NCBI GenBank assembly: GCA_947586255.1
Contig: CANPXP010000030.1
Span: 1 to 33,855, forward strand
Direction of reading: 5' to 3'
From: an uncultured Lachnospiraceae bacterium
GTDB lineage: Bacteria > Bacillota > Clostridia > Lachnospirales > Lachnospiraceae
Length of the DNA stretch: 33,855 bases
The position numbers and the translations under genes are program-made. A model generated the notes under the pieces. It did not search any database. It saw nothing but the letters and a program-made list of their open reading frames with translations, and was not told where the DNA came from. Positions 5,931 through 14,114 of this stretch are shown piece after piece; position 1 is the stretch's first letter, and each line of letters opens with the position of its first letter.

Positions 5931-8132
5931 CTACCCTATGAAATATTCTGAAATATCAATGCAGTTTAAGAGCGCCAGACCGTTTTCCTCCTTGCATTCC
6001 AGCCAGCTTGCACTGCATCTGTTCCAGCTGCGCAGGGAGTAATTGAACATCTCCTCCGTGCACCTGCAGTGCGGATCCGTCTTCTTCAGCTTTCTTGCAA
6101 TGCAGTTTTCGCAGGGCGATTCCCTGTTCTGCAGCGCCTTATAACAGGTGTCGCCGATCTTTACCTCCGGCGTGACAGCCAGTACCTTCTTGTTGATAAA
6201 GCTGAGCTCATAGGTGTCCGGATTCACAATGTACACATAGCTGTCCAGATTGTCGAAAATAGCGATCTGCGTCACGAAATCCTGCAGGCGGTCCATCAGG
6301 CCGATCTGCAGAAGATGCGCCTCTATGATGCGCATGAGGGAGCGTATCTCCTCCATCTCGCTCTCCGTAAATTCCAGCTGCACATCCTCGTGGTTCTCGA
6401 AGATGATCGCGCCCTGGAACTCGCCCTGGGACGTGATCGGATAATAGAGAATGCTCTTGATGCCCTCGGAGTGGAAATACTCGTGCATCTCCGCCGCGGT
6501 GAGATCGTAGTCGTGGATGATCGACACCTTGTGGAAGGATTCAAACAGGATCTCGCTCACGACTCTCTTCAGCTCGTACTGCGCCTGCGTCTCCCGGCCC
6601 ACTTCATAGCCGGAAGCGGCAAACTGCACCGTCCTGGAGATCGGCAGCGATTCGTTGCCGCAGATATAGCCTCTGTGGAAGCCGTACTGGGCGGTGATCA
6701 GCTCTATGACGGATTTCAGCGCGGACTCCATCTCCTTGTCCTCGAACAGCACCTGCATGACCAGATCCTCGATACTGCGGTTCATCTCCATGCCCTTTTC
6801 CGGATTGTACTCGGTATTCTTCCTGGTGGCATGGTACACCATCGTAGTCGCCGCGTCGTAGATGCGGTAGCCGCACTTTCCGTTGGCCTTCGCCGTGTAC
6901 ACCGCCTTGTCCGCCTTGTTGAACAGCTCCTCATACTCGGTGCCGTGATAGGGATAGATCGCCACGCCCACGCTGCAGGTAACCTGAATCTGTCTGTCCT
7001 CGTAATCGAAGCTGTAATTGACGCCCCGCACGACCTTACCCGCCAGAATGTCCGCGTTGGATATCGCCTTCAGGTTCTTCATGAAGACGACGAACTCATC
7101 GCCGCCGATACGCCCGACGATGTCGCCGCCCTTGAAAATTTCGTTCAGGGCGTCCGCCGTGTCCACCAGCACCTGATCGCCCTGCGCGTGCCCCATCAGG
7201 TCGTTCACTTCCTTGAAATTGTCCAGATCGATGATCATCAGCGCGTTCAGCGTATCCTTCTTGCTCTCCTGGATCGCGTTCCCGATCAGCTGCATCGTCG
7301 CGCCCTTGTTGTACAGTCCGGTCAGGGCGTCCTTTTCGGCGCGCAGCATCAGATCCAGCTCTTTCAGCTTCTTGTCATGAATGTTGATCATGCGGCCCAC
7401 GATTCTCGTCACGTATCCCTCCGGCCCGAGCAGGGAGGTCAGATTGAGCTGATACCAGGTGTAGTCCTCGTCAAAGCGCTGTGTCCGATACTCTATCGTC
7501 TCGTTCTTCGGGGACGTCAGAAGCCCTCTGAACACGGATCTGTAGTACGCCACATCGTCCGCGTAGATCGTGCTCTCGTCAAAATGCTCCATATAGGCTT
7601 TGATGATCTGCTCGCCGCTGTGCTCGTACTCCTTGGAGCCCTTGATGACCATCACGTCCGTCTTCGCGTTGTAATCTATGATTTTGCCGCCCTCCGCCTC
7701 GGAGAGGATGTTGAGCCGCTCGGCCTGCTGCTGCAGCTCCTCCTCCACGTTCTTCCGGTCGGTGATATCCTCCACGACGGACACGATAATGTACTTGCCG
7801 TTTTCTCTGGAATAGAGATTCGCCCGCACATGCAGCCAGCGAAGTCCGCCGCTGCCCGTCACGGTGCGGAAATCTATGTCGATCGCTCCGTCGTCCTTGA
7901 GCACATCCTCGATACCCTGTCTGAAAATCGGAAGATCCTCGGGAATAATGCTCAGCTCTACCTTCTCCATCAGCCTCATTCCCTGCGCCCTGGAGTAGCC
8001 CAGCATACGAAACATGCCCTCGTTGACGTAGAACGGGGTCATTCTGCCGTTCTCATACTCAAAGAAGCATATCCCCGCGATCACATTGTCGATCATCGAT
8101 TCAAAATTTTCCACTATCAAACTTCTCGCCAT
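5931..8132 (-). CDS. PAS-PAS-GGDEF diguanylate cyclase with C-terminal sensor region, 733 aa
   Basis: This is a multi-domain c-di-GMP synthase. A PAS fold at about 10-125 ends in VVEDITDRK, and a second PAS-like fold is at about 145-255. The GGDEF domain is at about 262-425, with the intact active site RIGGDEF (GGDEF at 343-347) and IDLDNFKEVND, so it should make c-di-GMP. The inhibitory RxxD site is KGGD (334-337), so product feedback may be weak. A GAF-like region at about 445-610 follows. The C-terminal PAS-like module (618-733) is cysteine-rich (C663, C674, C677, C689, C691 and others) and could bind a metal, cluster or redox signal. No membrane segment is seen. The ATG at 8132 is preferred over that at 8153, because GGGAG lies upstream of it and a likely start point falls between them. 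Confidence 0.88.
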   Translation of the reverse strand: MARSLIVENFESMIDNVIAGICFFEYENGRMTPFYVNEGMFRMLGYSRAQGMRLMEKVELSIIPEDLPIFRQGIEDVLKDDGAIDIDFRTVTGSGGLRWLHVRANLYSRENGKYIIVSVVEDITDRKNVEEELQQQAERLNILSEAEGGKIIDYNAKTDVMVIKGSKEYEHSGEQIIKAYMEHFDESTIYADDVAYYRSVFRGLLTSPKNETIEYRTQRFDEDYTWYQLNLTSLLGPEGYVTRIVGRMINIHDKKLKELDLMLRAEKDALTGLYNKGATMQLIGNAIQESKKDTLNALMIIDLDNFKEVNDLMGHAQGDQVLVDTADALNEIFKGGDIVGRIGGDEFVVFMKNLKAISNADILAGKVVRGVNYSFDYEDRQIQVTCSVGVAIYPYHGTEYEELFNKADKAVYTAKANGKCGYRIYDAATTMVYHATRKNTEYNPEKGMEMNRSIEDLVMQVLFEDKEMESALKSVIELITAQYGFHRGYICGNESLPISRTVQFAASGYEVGRETQAQYELKRVVSEILFESFHKVSIIHDYDLTAAEMHEYFHSEGIKSILYYPITSQGEFQGAIIFENHEDVQLEFTESEMEEIRSLMRIIEAHLLQIGLMDRLQDFVTQIAIFDNLDSYVYIVNPDTYELSFINKKVLAVTPEVKIGDTCYKALQNRESPCENCIARKLKKTDPHCRCTEEMFNYSLRSWNRCSASWLECKEENGLALLNCIDISEYFIG

Positions 8133-8159
8133 TTTCCCTGTCTCCCGATCCATTCTGAA

Positions 8160-8190
8160 ATAATAAGCCGATGCGCCGAAACGCAGTCAA
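8160..8190 (-). promoter_or_regulatory. Possible promoter of the PAS-GGDEF gene
   Basis: On the minus strand TTGACT (8190-8185) overlaps the stop codon of the preceding gene, and TATTAT (8165-8160) follows after 19 bases. The spacing is long. If used, transcription would start close to 8153 and favour the ATG at 8132 as the start. Read-through from upstream is equally possible. Confidence 0.35.
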
Positions 8191-8861
8191 TATTTGGCAG
8201 CGATCTCTCCCTGCTTCTTATAAATACTGTTGGCAGGCACAAATCCTCTCACCATGGAGGTGGGATAGACATTGGCCTGTCTGCCGATGACCGTGCCCGG
8301 ATTCAGGACGGAATTGCAGCCGACCTCCACCAGATCTCCCAGCATGGCGCCGAACTTCTTAAGCCCGGTCTCCACAGACTCTCCGCCCGCGCGGACAACC
8401 ACCAGCGTCTTGTCGCTCTTGACGTTCGATGTGATGGAACCGGCTCCCATGTGCGCCCTGTAGCCCAGGATGCTGTCCCCCACATAGTTGTAATGCGGCA
8501 CCTGCACCTTGTTGAAAAGGATGACGTTCTTGAGCTCCGTGGAGTTGCCAACGACCGCGCCCTTTCCGACGATCGCGTTCCCTCTGATGAAGGCGCAGTG
8601 TCTTATCTCGGCCTCCTCGTCTATGATCGCCGGGCCGCCGATATACGCGCTCGGAAAGATCTTCGCGGATCTGGCGATCCAGACGTTGTCTCCGCGCTTC
8701 TCGTAGCGCTCCTCCGGCAGCGTGCTGCCGAGCGCCACAATAAAATCTCCTATTTTCGGAAGGATCTCCCACGGGTAGCGCGCCCCGTCAAAAATATCCT
8801 TCGCGATCGTCTCCTCCAGCGTGTAGAGCGCTTTTATCTCCGTATCCTGCATTCCTGCCAT
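8187..8861 (-). CDS. Left-handed beta-helix (hexapeptide repeat) protein, GlmU C-domain-like, 224 aa
   Basis: The N-terminal 60 or so residues are helical (TLEETIAKDIFDGARYPWEI). From about 62 (VWIARSAKIFPSAYIGGPAII) the chain has hexapeptide repeats of the [LIV]-G-x4 type typical of a trimeric left-handed beta helix. A loop contains YVGDSILGYRAHMGAGSITSN, very close to the acetyltransferase site of GlmU. There is no uridylyltransferase domain. Similar proteins are often labelled UDP-N-acetylglucosamine pyrophosphorylase, which cannot be right for this half-protein. An acyl- or acetyltransferase acting on a nucleotide sugar is more plausible. The ATG at 8861 follows AAGGGG with a short gap. 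It lies between topB and the GGDEF gene. Confidence 0.75.
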   Translation of the reverse strand: MAGMQDTEIKALYTLEETIAKDIFDGARYPWEILPKIGDFIVALGSTLPEERYEKRGDNVWIARSAKIFPSAYIGGPAIIDEEAEIRHCAFIRGNAIVGKGAVVGNSTELKNVILFNKVQVPHYNYVGDSILGYRAHMGAGSITSNVKSDKTLVVVRAGGESVETGLKKFGAMLGDLVEVGCNSVLNPGTVIGRQANVYPTSMVRGFVPANSIYKKQGEIAAKY

Positions 8862-8896
8862 CTGTTTTCCCCTTCTTTCTGCCCGCCGCGGGCCGC

Positions 8897-10918
8897 TCAG
8901 CGCTTCTGATAAAACTGTGACACATAGCGGAACCGGTCGTACAGAAGCGCCTGATTGTTGATCTGCTTCACCGAATTGGTTCTCCTGGTCACAAAATCAT
9001 CCAGCTTCATCATGTATTCGTCCCCCGTAATCTCCCCGGACGCCACCAGCGTCAGCCCTTTCTCCCAGCTGGCGGTCAGGCGCGGGTCGAGAAGCGGTCT
9101 GATGGAGCCGGCCACCACCTCGTACACGATCTCTCCCAGAAGCGTCGGCGTGATGATCTGCGTCTTTTTATTCAGTGCCAGATACTTGATATTGACCAGT
9201 TTCTTCAGGATCTCCGCCCTGGTCGCCGAAGTGCCGATACCGCTCCCTTTGATCTGCGCCCGCAGCTCTTCGTCCTCGATGAACTGCCCGGCGTTTTCCA
9301 TCGTGAGGATCATCGTGCCGGAGTTGTACCGCTTCGGCGGAGACGTCTCCCCCTCCTTGCTGTCCAGCCCCTTCAGGGTGAGCGCGCTGCCTTTCTTCAG
9401 GGCGTTGACGGTCTGCATGAAGCTCTCGTCGCAGGCCGTCTCCTGCTCCGCGTCCTCCGTCTTATCTTCCGGCTCCTCGCGCTTCTCCTTTTTGCCGGCA
9501 AAGGAATACTGCGCCACCCGAAGATAGCCCTCGTCCGCCAGCACCTTAAAGCCTGCGGAAAAGAATTCGTTCTTCATCGAGACGCCGAGACTGATCTTCT
9601 GGTACACGGCCGCCGGATAGAAAATACTCAGGAACCGTCTCACAATAATCTCATAGACCCTGGCCGAAGTCGGATGCAGCCCGCTCAACGCACCGAAGCC
9701 CTGCCCCGTCGGAATGATCGCGTAGTGGTCCGTAATCTGCTTGTCATTGACATAGCGCGACTTCGCAATGCTCTGATAGCTGCCCGCGCTCAGGATCTCC
9801 TGGGCGTACGCCGCCGCGACCGGATAATTCTTCAGACCGCCGATGTTCTTGTGGATCTCTTTCGCGACCGCGGTGGACAGCACGCGCGCGTCCGTCCTGG
9901 GGTATGTCGTCAGCTTCTTCTCATACAGCTCCTGCGCAATCTTAAGCGTCTCGTCGGGACTGATCTTGAAAAGTCTGGAGCAGTCGTTCTGCAGCTCCGC
10001 GAGATTGTACAGAAGCGGCGGATTCTTCGTCTCTTTCTTCTTCTCTATCTTCTGGACCACAGGAGCCGCGGCCGGTTCCTCCCGCAGCCATTCCATGAAA
10101 TCCTCCGCGTCTTTTTTCTCTAAGAAACCGTTGTCCTTGTACAGCTTCGGCGACTGATAGAAGCGGGAACCCTCCACAGCCTTCCACTCGCACACGCACT
10201 CGCGCCCGTCTATGTCGACCCGCATCAGCACTCTGTAGAACGGGATCTTCACGAATTCCCTGATCTCCCGCTCCCTGTTCACCACCATGCCCAGCACGCA
10301 GGTCATCACGCGCCCCACGGACACCACCGCGCGGTCCGCGTTCAGATAGGACTTGATCGGTCTGCTGTACTTCAATGTCAGAACACGGGAAAAATTGATT
10401 CCCATGAGATAGTCTTCCTTGGCGCGCAGATAGGCGGCGTCCGCCAGATTGTCGTAGGCCGATAGGTCTTTGGCTTCCCTGATGCCTCTGAGGATCTCCT
10501 CCTCCGTCTGCGAGTCGATCCAGACGCGCCTGCGCTGCTTTCCCTGCACATGCGCCTGCTGTTCCACCAGACGGTATATGTACTCTCCCTCCCGCCCGGA
10601 GTCGGTGCAGACATAGATGGTATCCACATCCTCCCGGTTCAGCAGACCGCTGACGATCCCGAACTGCTTCTTCACGCCCTCGATCACCTCGTACTTGAAT
10701 TCCGTCGGGATGAAGGGGATCGTGTCGAGCGACCATTTCCTGTATTTTTCATCGTACGCCTCCGGATAACTCATCGTCACCAGATGCCCGACGCACCAGG
10801 TCACGACCGCCTCGTCGGACTCCATGTAGCCGTCTCTGTTTTTCATATGATATTTTAACGCCTTGGCGAACTCCCTGGCAACGCTGGGTTTCTCCGCGAT
10901 ATAAATACTTTTTCCCAT
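8897..10918 (-). CDS. topB: DNA topoisomerase III (type IA), 673 aa
   Basis: This enzyme relaxes and decatenates DNA through a single-strand break. The Toprim domain opens with IYIAEKPSVAREFAKAL (residues 5-21) and contains TDSGREGEYIYR (105-116), the metal-binding and acid site. The catalytic tyrosine is Y339 in LTTYPRTDARVLS. GSGIGTSATRAEILKKL marks the conserved C-terminal part of the core. The DxG form of the acid motif is usual in Firmicute TopB. There is no C-terminal zinc-ribbon tail, as in other TopB. The linker at about 468-495 is strongly charged (KKEKREEPEDKTEDAEQE). The start ATG at 10918 follows GAGAGG by five bases. It lies 27 bases after the AAA ATPase gene, so co-transcription is likely. 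Confidence 0.93.
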   Translation of the reverse strand: MGKSIYIAEKPSVAREFAKALKYHMKNRDGYMESDEAVVTWCVGHLVTMSYPEAYDEKYRKWSLDTIPFIPTEFKYEVIEGVKKQFGIVSGLLNREDVDTIYVCTDSGREGEYIYRLVEQQAHVQGKQRRRVWIDSQTEEEILRGIREAKDLSAYDNLADAAYLRAKEDYLMGINFSRVLTLKYSRPIKSYLNADRAVVSVGRVMTCVLGMVVNREREIREFVKIPFYRVLMRVDIDGRECVCEWKAVEGSRFYQSPKLYKDNGFLEKKDAEDFMEWLREEPAAAPVVQKIEKKKETKNPPLLYNLAELQNDCSRLFKISPDETLKIAQELYEKKLTTYPRTDARVLSTAVAKEIHKNIGGLKNYPVAAAYAQEILSAGSYQSIAKSRYVNDKQITDHYAIIPTGQGFGALSGLHPTSARVYEIIVRRFLSIFYPAAVYQKISLGVSMKNEFFSAGFKVLADEGYLRVAQYSFAGKKEKREEPEDKTEDAEQETACDESFMQTVNALKKGSALTLKGLDSKEGETSPPKRYNSGTMILTMENAGQFIEDEELRAQIKGSGIGTSATRAEILKKLVNIKYLALNKKTQIITPTLLGEIVYEVVAGSIRPLLDPRLTASWEKGLTLVASGEITGDEYMMKLDDFVTRRTNSVKQINNQALLYDRFRYVSQFYQKR

Positions 10919-10945
10919 GAATTCCTCTCTGTGCGCCGACGCGCG

Positions 10946-12307
10946 CTACAGGTCCGCGATCTGCACCAATTTCAGGTTCTGCCTGACCTTCGCCTCCAGA
11001 TTCAGGCGCTCGTCAAAGCGGAACGCCGTATACATATAGACAAAATCCGCGCCGATCTTAACCTTCTTCGCATAGTTCAGCAGCTCTTCGTAATCCTCAT
11101 ACGCCACAGGCTTCTCCCAGCAGCACAGTCCGATCAGCGTGCGGCCGTCCTCATCCTGCGCGATGATGTCCAGCCCGCCGTCCTTGCCGACCCACTCTCC
11201 CACGGTATCCAGGGCGATCGGCAGCTTGTTCCGCTTGTTCAGTTTCGCCAGATGCTGCCTGCAGATCTTCTTGAAGTAGCCGGACACATATCTGCGGAAA
11301 TCCGACATGACATATCGGTTGTAGAACTCGCCGACCGAGAGTGTGTGCAGCTCGCTCAGATGCGGGTACATGTAAGTGTAATAGAAATCCACAAACGGAT
11401 GACTGATGCGATAGATGCCTTTCTGCACGTTATCCTTCCCCGTCGTATCATAGGAGAAAACCTTCTCCACCAGCTCCAGTTCGATCAGGTTCTTCAAATA
11501 TACGCTGATCTTGGCGCGCGAAAATTCCGTGTGCAGATACAGATTGTTGAGTTTATGGTTCCCCGCCGCAATCGAGGCCATGATCGTGTTGTACACGCCC
11601 GGCTCGCGCAGCTGGTCCGTCAGCATACGCTCCCCTTCCTCATAGAGAAAACTGTTGACGTCGAGAATGTTTCTGCAGATATTCTGCTGTATCGTCAGCC
11701 TGTCGTCAAACCGGTTCCACAGTCCCGGGAAACCGCCCAGCACGGCGTACGCCTCCACGCACTCCTCAATGCGGAAATTCGGAAAGCGCTCCACCAGATC
11801 CTCGAACGGCATCTCCCTGATCTTCAGGAAACCGGACAGTTCGTAGGCGGCCTCACCGATGCGTGTGACCATACTGTTCTCGATCCAGCCGATAGACGAG
11901 CTGCACAACACAACCATGACCTCGTCGCGGTTCCACTGATTATGCACGAAGGCGACAAGCTCTTTCATAAAGCTGCCGCTCGCCCTGACGATATTCTGAA
12001 ACTCGTCAATCACAAGCACTTTCTTGCCGGGAGCACGCCTGGTGATCTTTGCGAAGATATCATGAAACGACGGAAATTTCTCAAGCTCGTACCCATCGCG
12101 CACAAGCTGCGCGCCCCACTGATACACCTGCTCCCTCTCGGAGCACGCCCTGGCGAGATAATAGTAACCGTCCTTGTCCTCCAGAAACTCCTTGACAAGC
12201 GTCGTCTTACCGATATATTTCTGCCCGTACACGACCAGAATCTGACTGCCTTCTCTGTCGAAATAATTATTCAGATATCTCAATTCAGATGTTCTGCCAA
12301 GTAACAT
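10946..12307 (-). CDS. AAA ATPase of the ATPase_2/DUF234 type, 453 aa
   Basis: The N-terminal P-loop domain has Walker A GQKYIGKTT (28-36), Walker B VLVIDEFQ (97-104) and a sensor-like VVLCSSSIG. A winged-helix segment follows (about 255-320, HTEFSRAKISVYLKNLIELELV). The C-terminal DUF234 domain is related to PD-(D/E)XK nucleases. Here the usual acidic-Cys-Lys strand is changed: GGLDIIAQDEDGRTLIG is followed by L394-C395-C396-W397 instead of the common ECKW, so nuclease activity is probably lost. The function of this family is not established; archaeal relatives are numerous. It starts at the ATG at 12307, 12 bases after the EAL gene, with a GGGGG site four bases away. Confidence 0.82.
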   Translation of the reverse strand: MLLGRTSELRYLNNYFDREGSQILVVYGQKYIGKTTLVKEFLEDKDGYYYLARACSEREQVYQWGAQLVRDGYELEKFPSFHDIFAKITRRAPGKKVLVIDEFQNIVRASGSFMKELVAFVHNQWNRDEVMVVLCSSSIGWIENSMVTRIGEAAYELSGFLKIREMPFEDLVERFPNFRIEECVEAYAVLGGFPGLWNRFDDRLTIQQNICRNILDVNSFLYEEGERMLTDQLREPGVYNTIMASIAAGNHKLNNLYLHTEFSRAKISVYLKNLIELELVEKVFSYDTTGKDNVQKGIYRISHPFVDFYYTYMYPHLSELHTLSVGEFYNRYVMSDFRRYVSGYFKKICRQHLAKLNKRNKLPIALDTVGEWVGKDGGLDIIAQDEDGRTLIGLCCWEKPVAYEDYEELLNYAKKVKIGADFVYMYTAFRFDERLNLEAKVRQNLKLVQIADL

Positions 12308-12319
12308 AATTCCCCCACG

Positions 12320-14050
12320 CTACACGGTCATACCGGCTAACAGCTCCGCGACTTTCTCTGCGCACATCGGTTTTCCGAGCAGATACCCCTGTATATGGTC
12401 GCAGTTGATCTCGTTGAGATATCGGTACTGCTCCTCCGTCTCGACGCCCTCGGCGATCGTCTCGTAGCCCAGCCTCTTCGCCATGTATATGATGGACTCC
12501 GTGATGATTCTCGTATTTTCATCGGTGATCACCGTGTCGATAAAGGACTTGTCGATCTTGAGCGTATCGATCGGCAGGCCCTTCAGGTAGGACAGCGAGG
12601 AGTATCCCGTTCCAAAATCGTCCAGCGATATTCTGATGCCGATATCCCTGAGTATTTTCAGTTTGGCCGTAATCTTTGCAAAATCCTCGATCAGGACGGA
12701 CTCCGTGATCTCCAGCTCCAGTTCCGCGGGGGATATATCGTATTTCTGCATCAGCTCCGTCAACTTCTCTATGAAATCCTGCTGTTTGTACTGGATCGCC
12801 GAAACGTTGAGCGACAGGATCAGCGGATAATCATATCTGTCCCTCCAGCCGGCATAGGTCCGCATGCTCTCCTCGATCACCCACATACCAATCGGCACAA
12901 TCGTGCCGCTCTTCTCGGCGATCGGGATAAAGACCGACGGATTCACCATCTTGCCGTTGTCGTCCTTCCAGCGTATCAGCGCCTCCACGCCCCGCAGTTT
13001 TTTGTCCGAAGCGTGAAACTGCGGCTGGTAATACATGATAAAATTCTGGTGGAACACGGCGTCTTTCAGTTTGTTTTCAATGGAGACATTCTTGATAAAC
13101 TCGTCCAGAATCGCGCCGCTGTAATACAGCACCTCGTTCTTGCCCATGTTCTTCGCCTTGAACATGACGATCTCCGCGCAGTTGATCAGCTCCAGCGTGC
13201 TCCCCGCCGCCTCCGGATACTCCGCGACGCCTATGCTGAGCGTGATGGAAATCTTCTGTCCGCCGGACAGGACAAACGGCTGCTTCAGCCGCTCCTTGAT
13301 TACCTCACAGAACGTCTCCACGCTTCTGGCCCCGCGCGGGTCGTAGATGCCGATGCAGTAGATATCGCTGCTGAAATGGGACACAACGACATGATCATCC
13401 ATCATTCCCGAGAGAAACTGTCCGAACACCTGCACGAGCTCGTCCCCGACGATAATGCCCATACCGTCGTTGACTCGGCGAAAATCGTCGATATTCAAAA
13501 ACATCACCGCGACCGAGGCGGGTTCCGGCTCCTCCGACGCTCTGCGGATAAACTCGCCCACAAGCCGGACGAAATAATTCCTGTTGTACAGTCCGGTCAG
13601 GGCGTCATAGTACGCCAGATACGTCAGCTCGTCGTTCTGGATGCTCGCCTTGGTGACGTCCTTAAAGCGCACAATCTTATCCGTGGGCTGCTCCGCCGCG
13701 TCGTAGACGACGCGCACCTCGACCTCCACCCGGAAATGACTGTCTTTCAGCTTTACCTGAATCGACTGGTGCCGGAGTTTCTGCTTTTCAATAAACAGCA
13801 CCTCCCTGAGCGGTATGACGCACTGCTCCTCCACGCAGGCGTACAGTTTGTCCAGATCCCGCTCTTCTGTCACCGTGAATGCAAAAAAATGGTCCCAGCT
13901 GGCGACGGTCTGAAACCGTCTGTCCGCATAGCTGTAATACAGGAACGCGCTGTTGGATGTATCGCATATGAGCCGCAGCATCTTCTCATCCCGGCTCAGT
14001 CTCTCATTCGCCACGCGCAGCTGATCGACCTGATAGTTCAAATCTTCCAT
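12320..14050 (-). CDS. c-di-GMP phosphodiesterase: PAS-like, degenerate GGDEF and EAL, 576 aa
   Basis: A short N-terminal coiled coil and a PAS-like sensor (about 25-135) precede a GGDEF fold (about 140-312). Its active-site loop reads SSDIY (227-231) instead of GGDEF, so it should not make c-di-GMP but may still bind GTP and regulate. The EAL domain (about 320-570) has the key elements EALIRW (356-361), LNVSAIQY, LEITES, DDFGTGYSSL, KIDKSFI and AEGVETEEQ, consistent with active hydrolysis of c-di-GMP to pGpG. No membrane segment is seen. The start at 14050 has GGAGGGG nine bases upstream, just after a stable hairpin. It lies 64 bases after asd and 12 bases before the AAA ATPase gene. Confidence 0.9.
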   Translation of the reverse strand: MEDLNYQVDQLRVANERLSRDEKMLRLICDTSNSAFLYYSYADRRFQTVASWDHFFAFTVTEERDLDKLYACVEEQCVIPLREVLFIEKQKLRHQSIQVKLKDSHFRVEVEVRVVYDAAEQPTDKIVRFKDVTKASIQNDELTYLAYYDALTGLYNRNYFVRLVGEFIRRASEEPEPASVAVMFLNIDDFRRVNDGMGIIVGDELVQVFGQFLSGMMDDHVVVSHFSSDIYCIGIYDPRGARSVETFCEVIKERLKQPFVLSGGQKISITLSIGVAEYPEAAGSTLELINCAEIVMFKAKNMGKNEVLYYSGAILDEFIKNVSIENKLKDAVFHQNFIMYYQPQFHASDKKLRGVEALIRWKDDNGKMVNPSVFIPIAEKSGTIVPIGMWVIEESMRTYAGWRDRYDYPLILSLNVSAIQYKQQDFIEKLTELMQKYDISPAELELEITESVLIEDFAKITAKLKILRDIGIRISLDDFGTGYSSLSYLKGLPIDTLKIDKSFIDTVITDENTRIITESIIYMAKRLGYETIAEGVETEEQYRYLNEINCDHIQGYLLGKPMCAEKVAELLAGMTV

Positions 14051-14065
14051 ATTGCCGTACCCCTC

Positions 14066-14095
14066 CCGCCCGAACCCCCTCCAAAATTCGGGCGG
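14066..14095 (-). promoter_or_regulatory. GC-rich hairpin directly upstream of the EAL gene RBS
   Basis: CCGCCCGAA (14066-14074) pairs perfectly with TTCGGGCGG (14087-14095). No T tract follows, so it is not an intrinsic terminator. On the minus strand its loop contains GGAGGGGG, and the true GGAGGGG follows at once after the stem. It might limit ribosome access or mark an mRNA end after asd. Confidence 0.5.
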
Positions 14096-14114
14096 ATAAC
14101 CCCATCTTATGTAT

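Noticed and set aside
6069..8909. A 946-codon open frame on the plus strand
   Set aside because: It lies entirely antisense to the PAS-GGDEF and beta-helix genes, has no ribosome binding site or domain, and is rich in His/Arg/Leu as expected for the mirror of a GC-rich coding strand.
8897..10918. Apparent loss of the second aspartate in the TopB Toprim motif (TDSGREGE)
   Set aside because: The DxG form is normal in Firmicute topoisomerase III as far as I recall, so this is not a defect.
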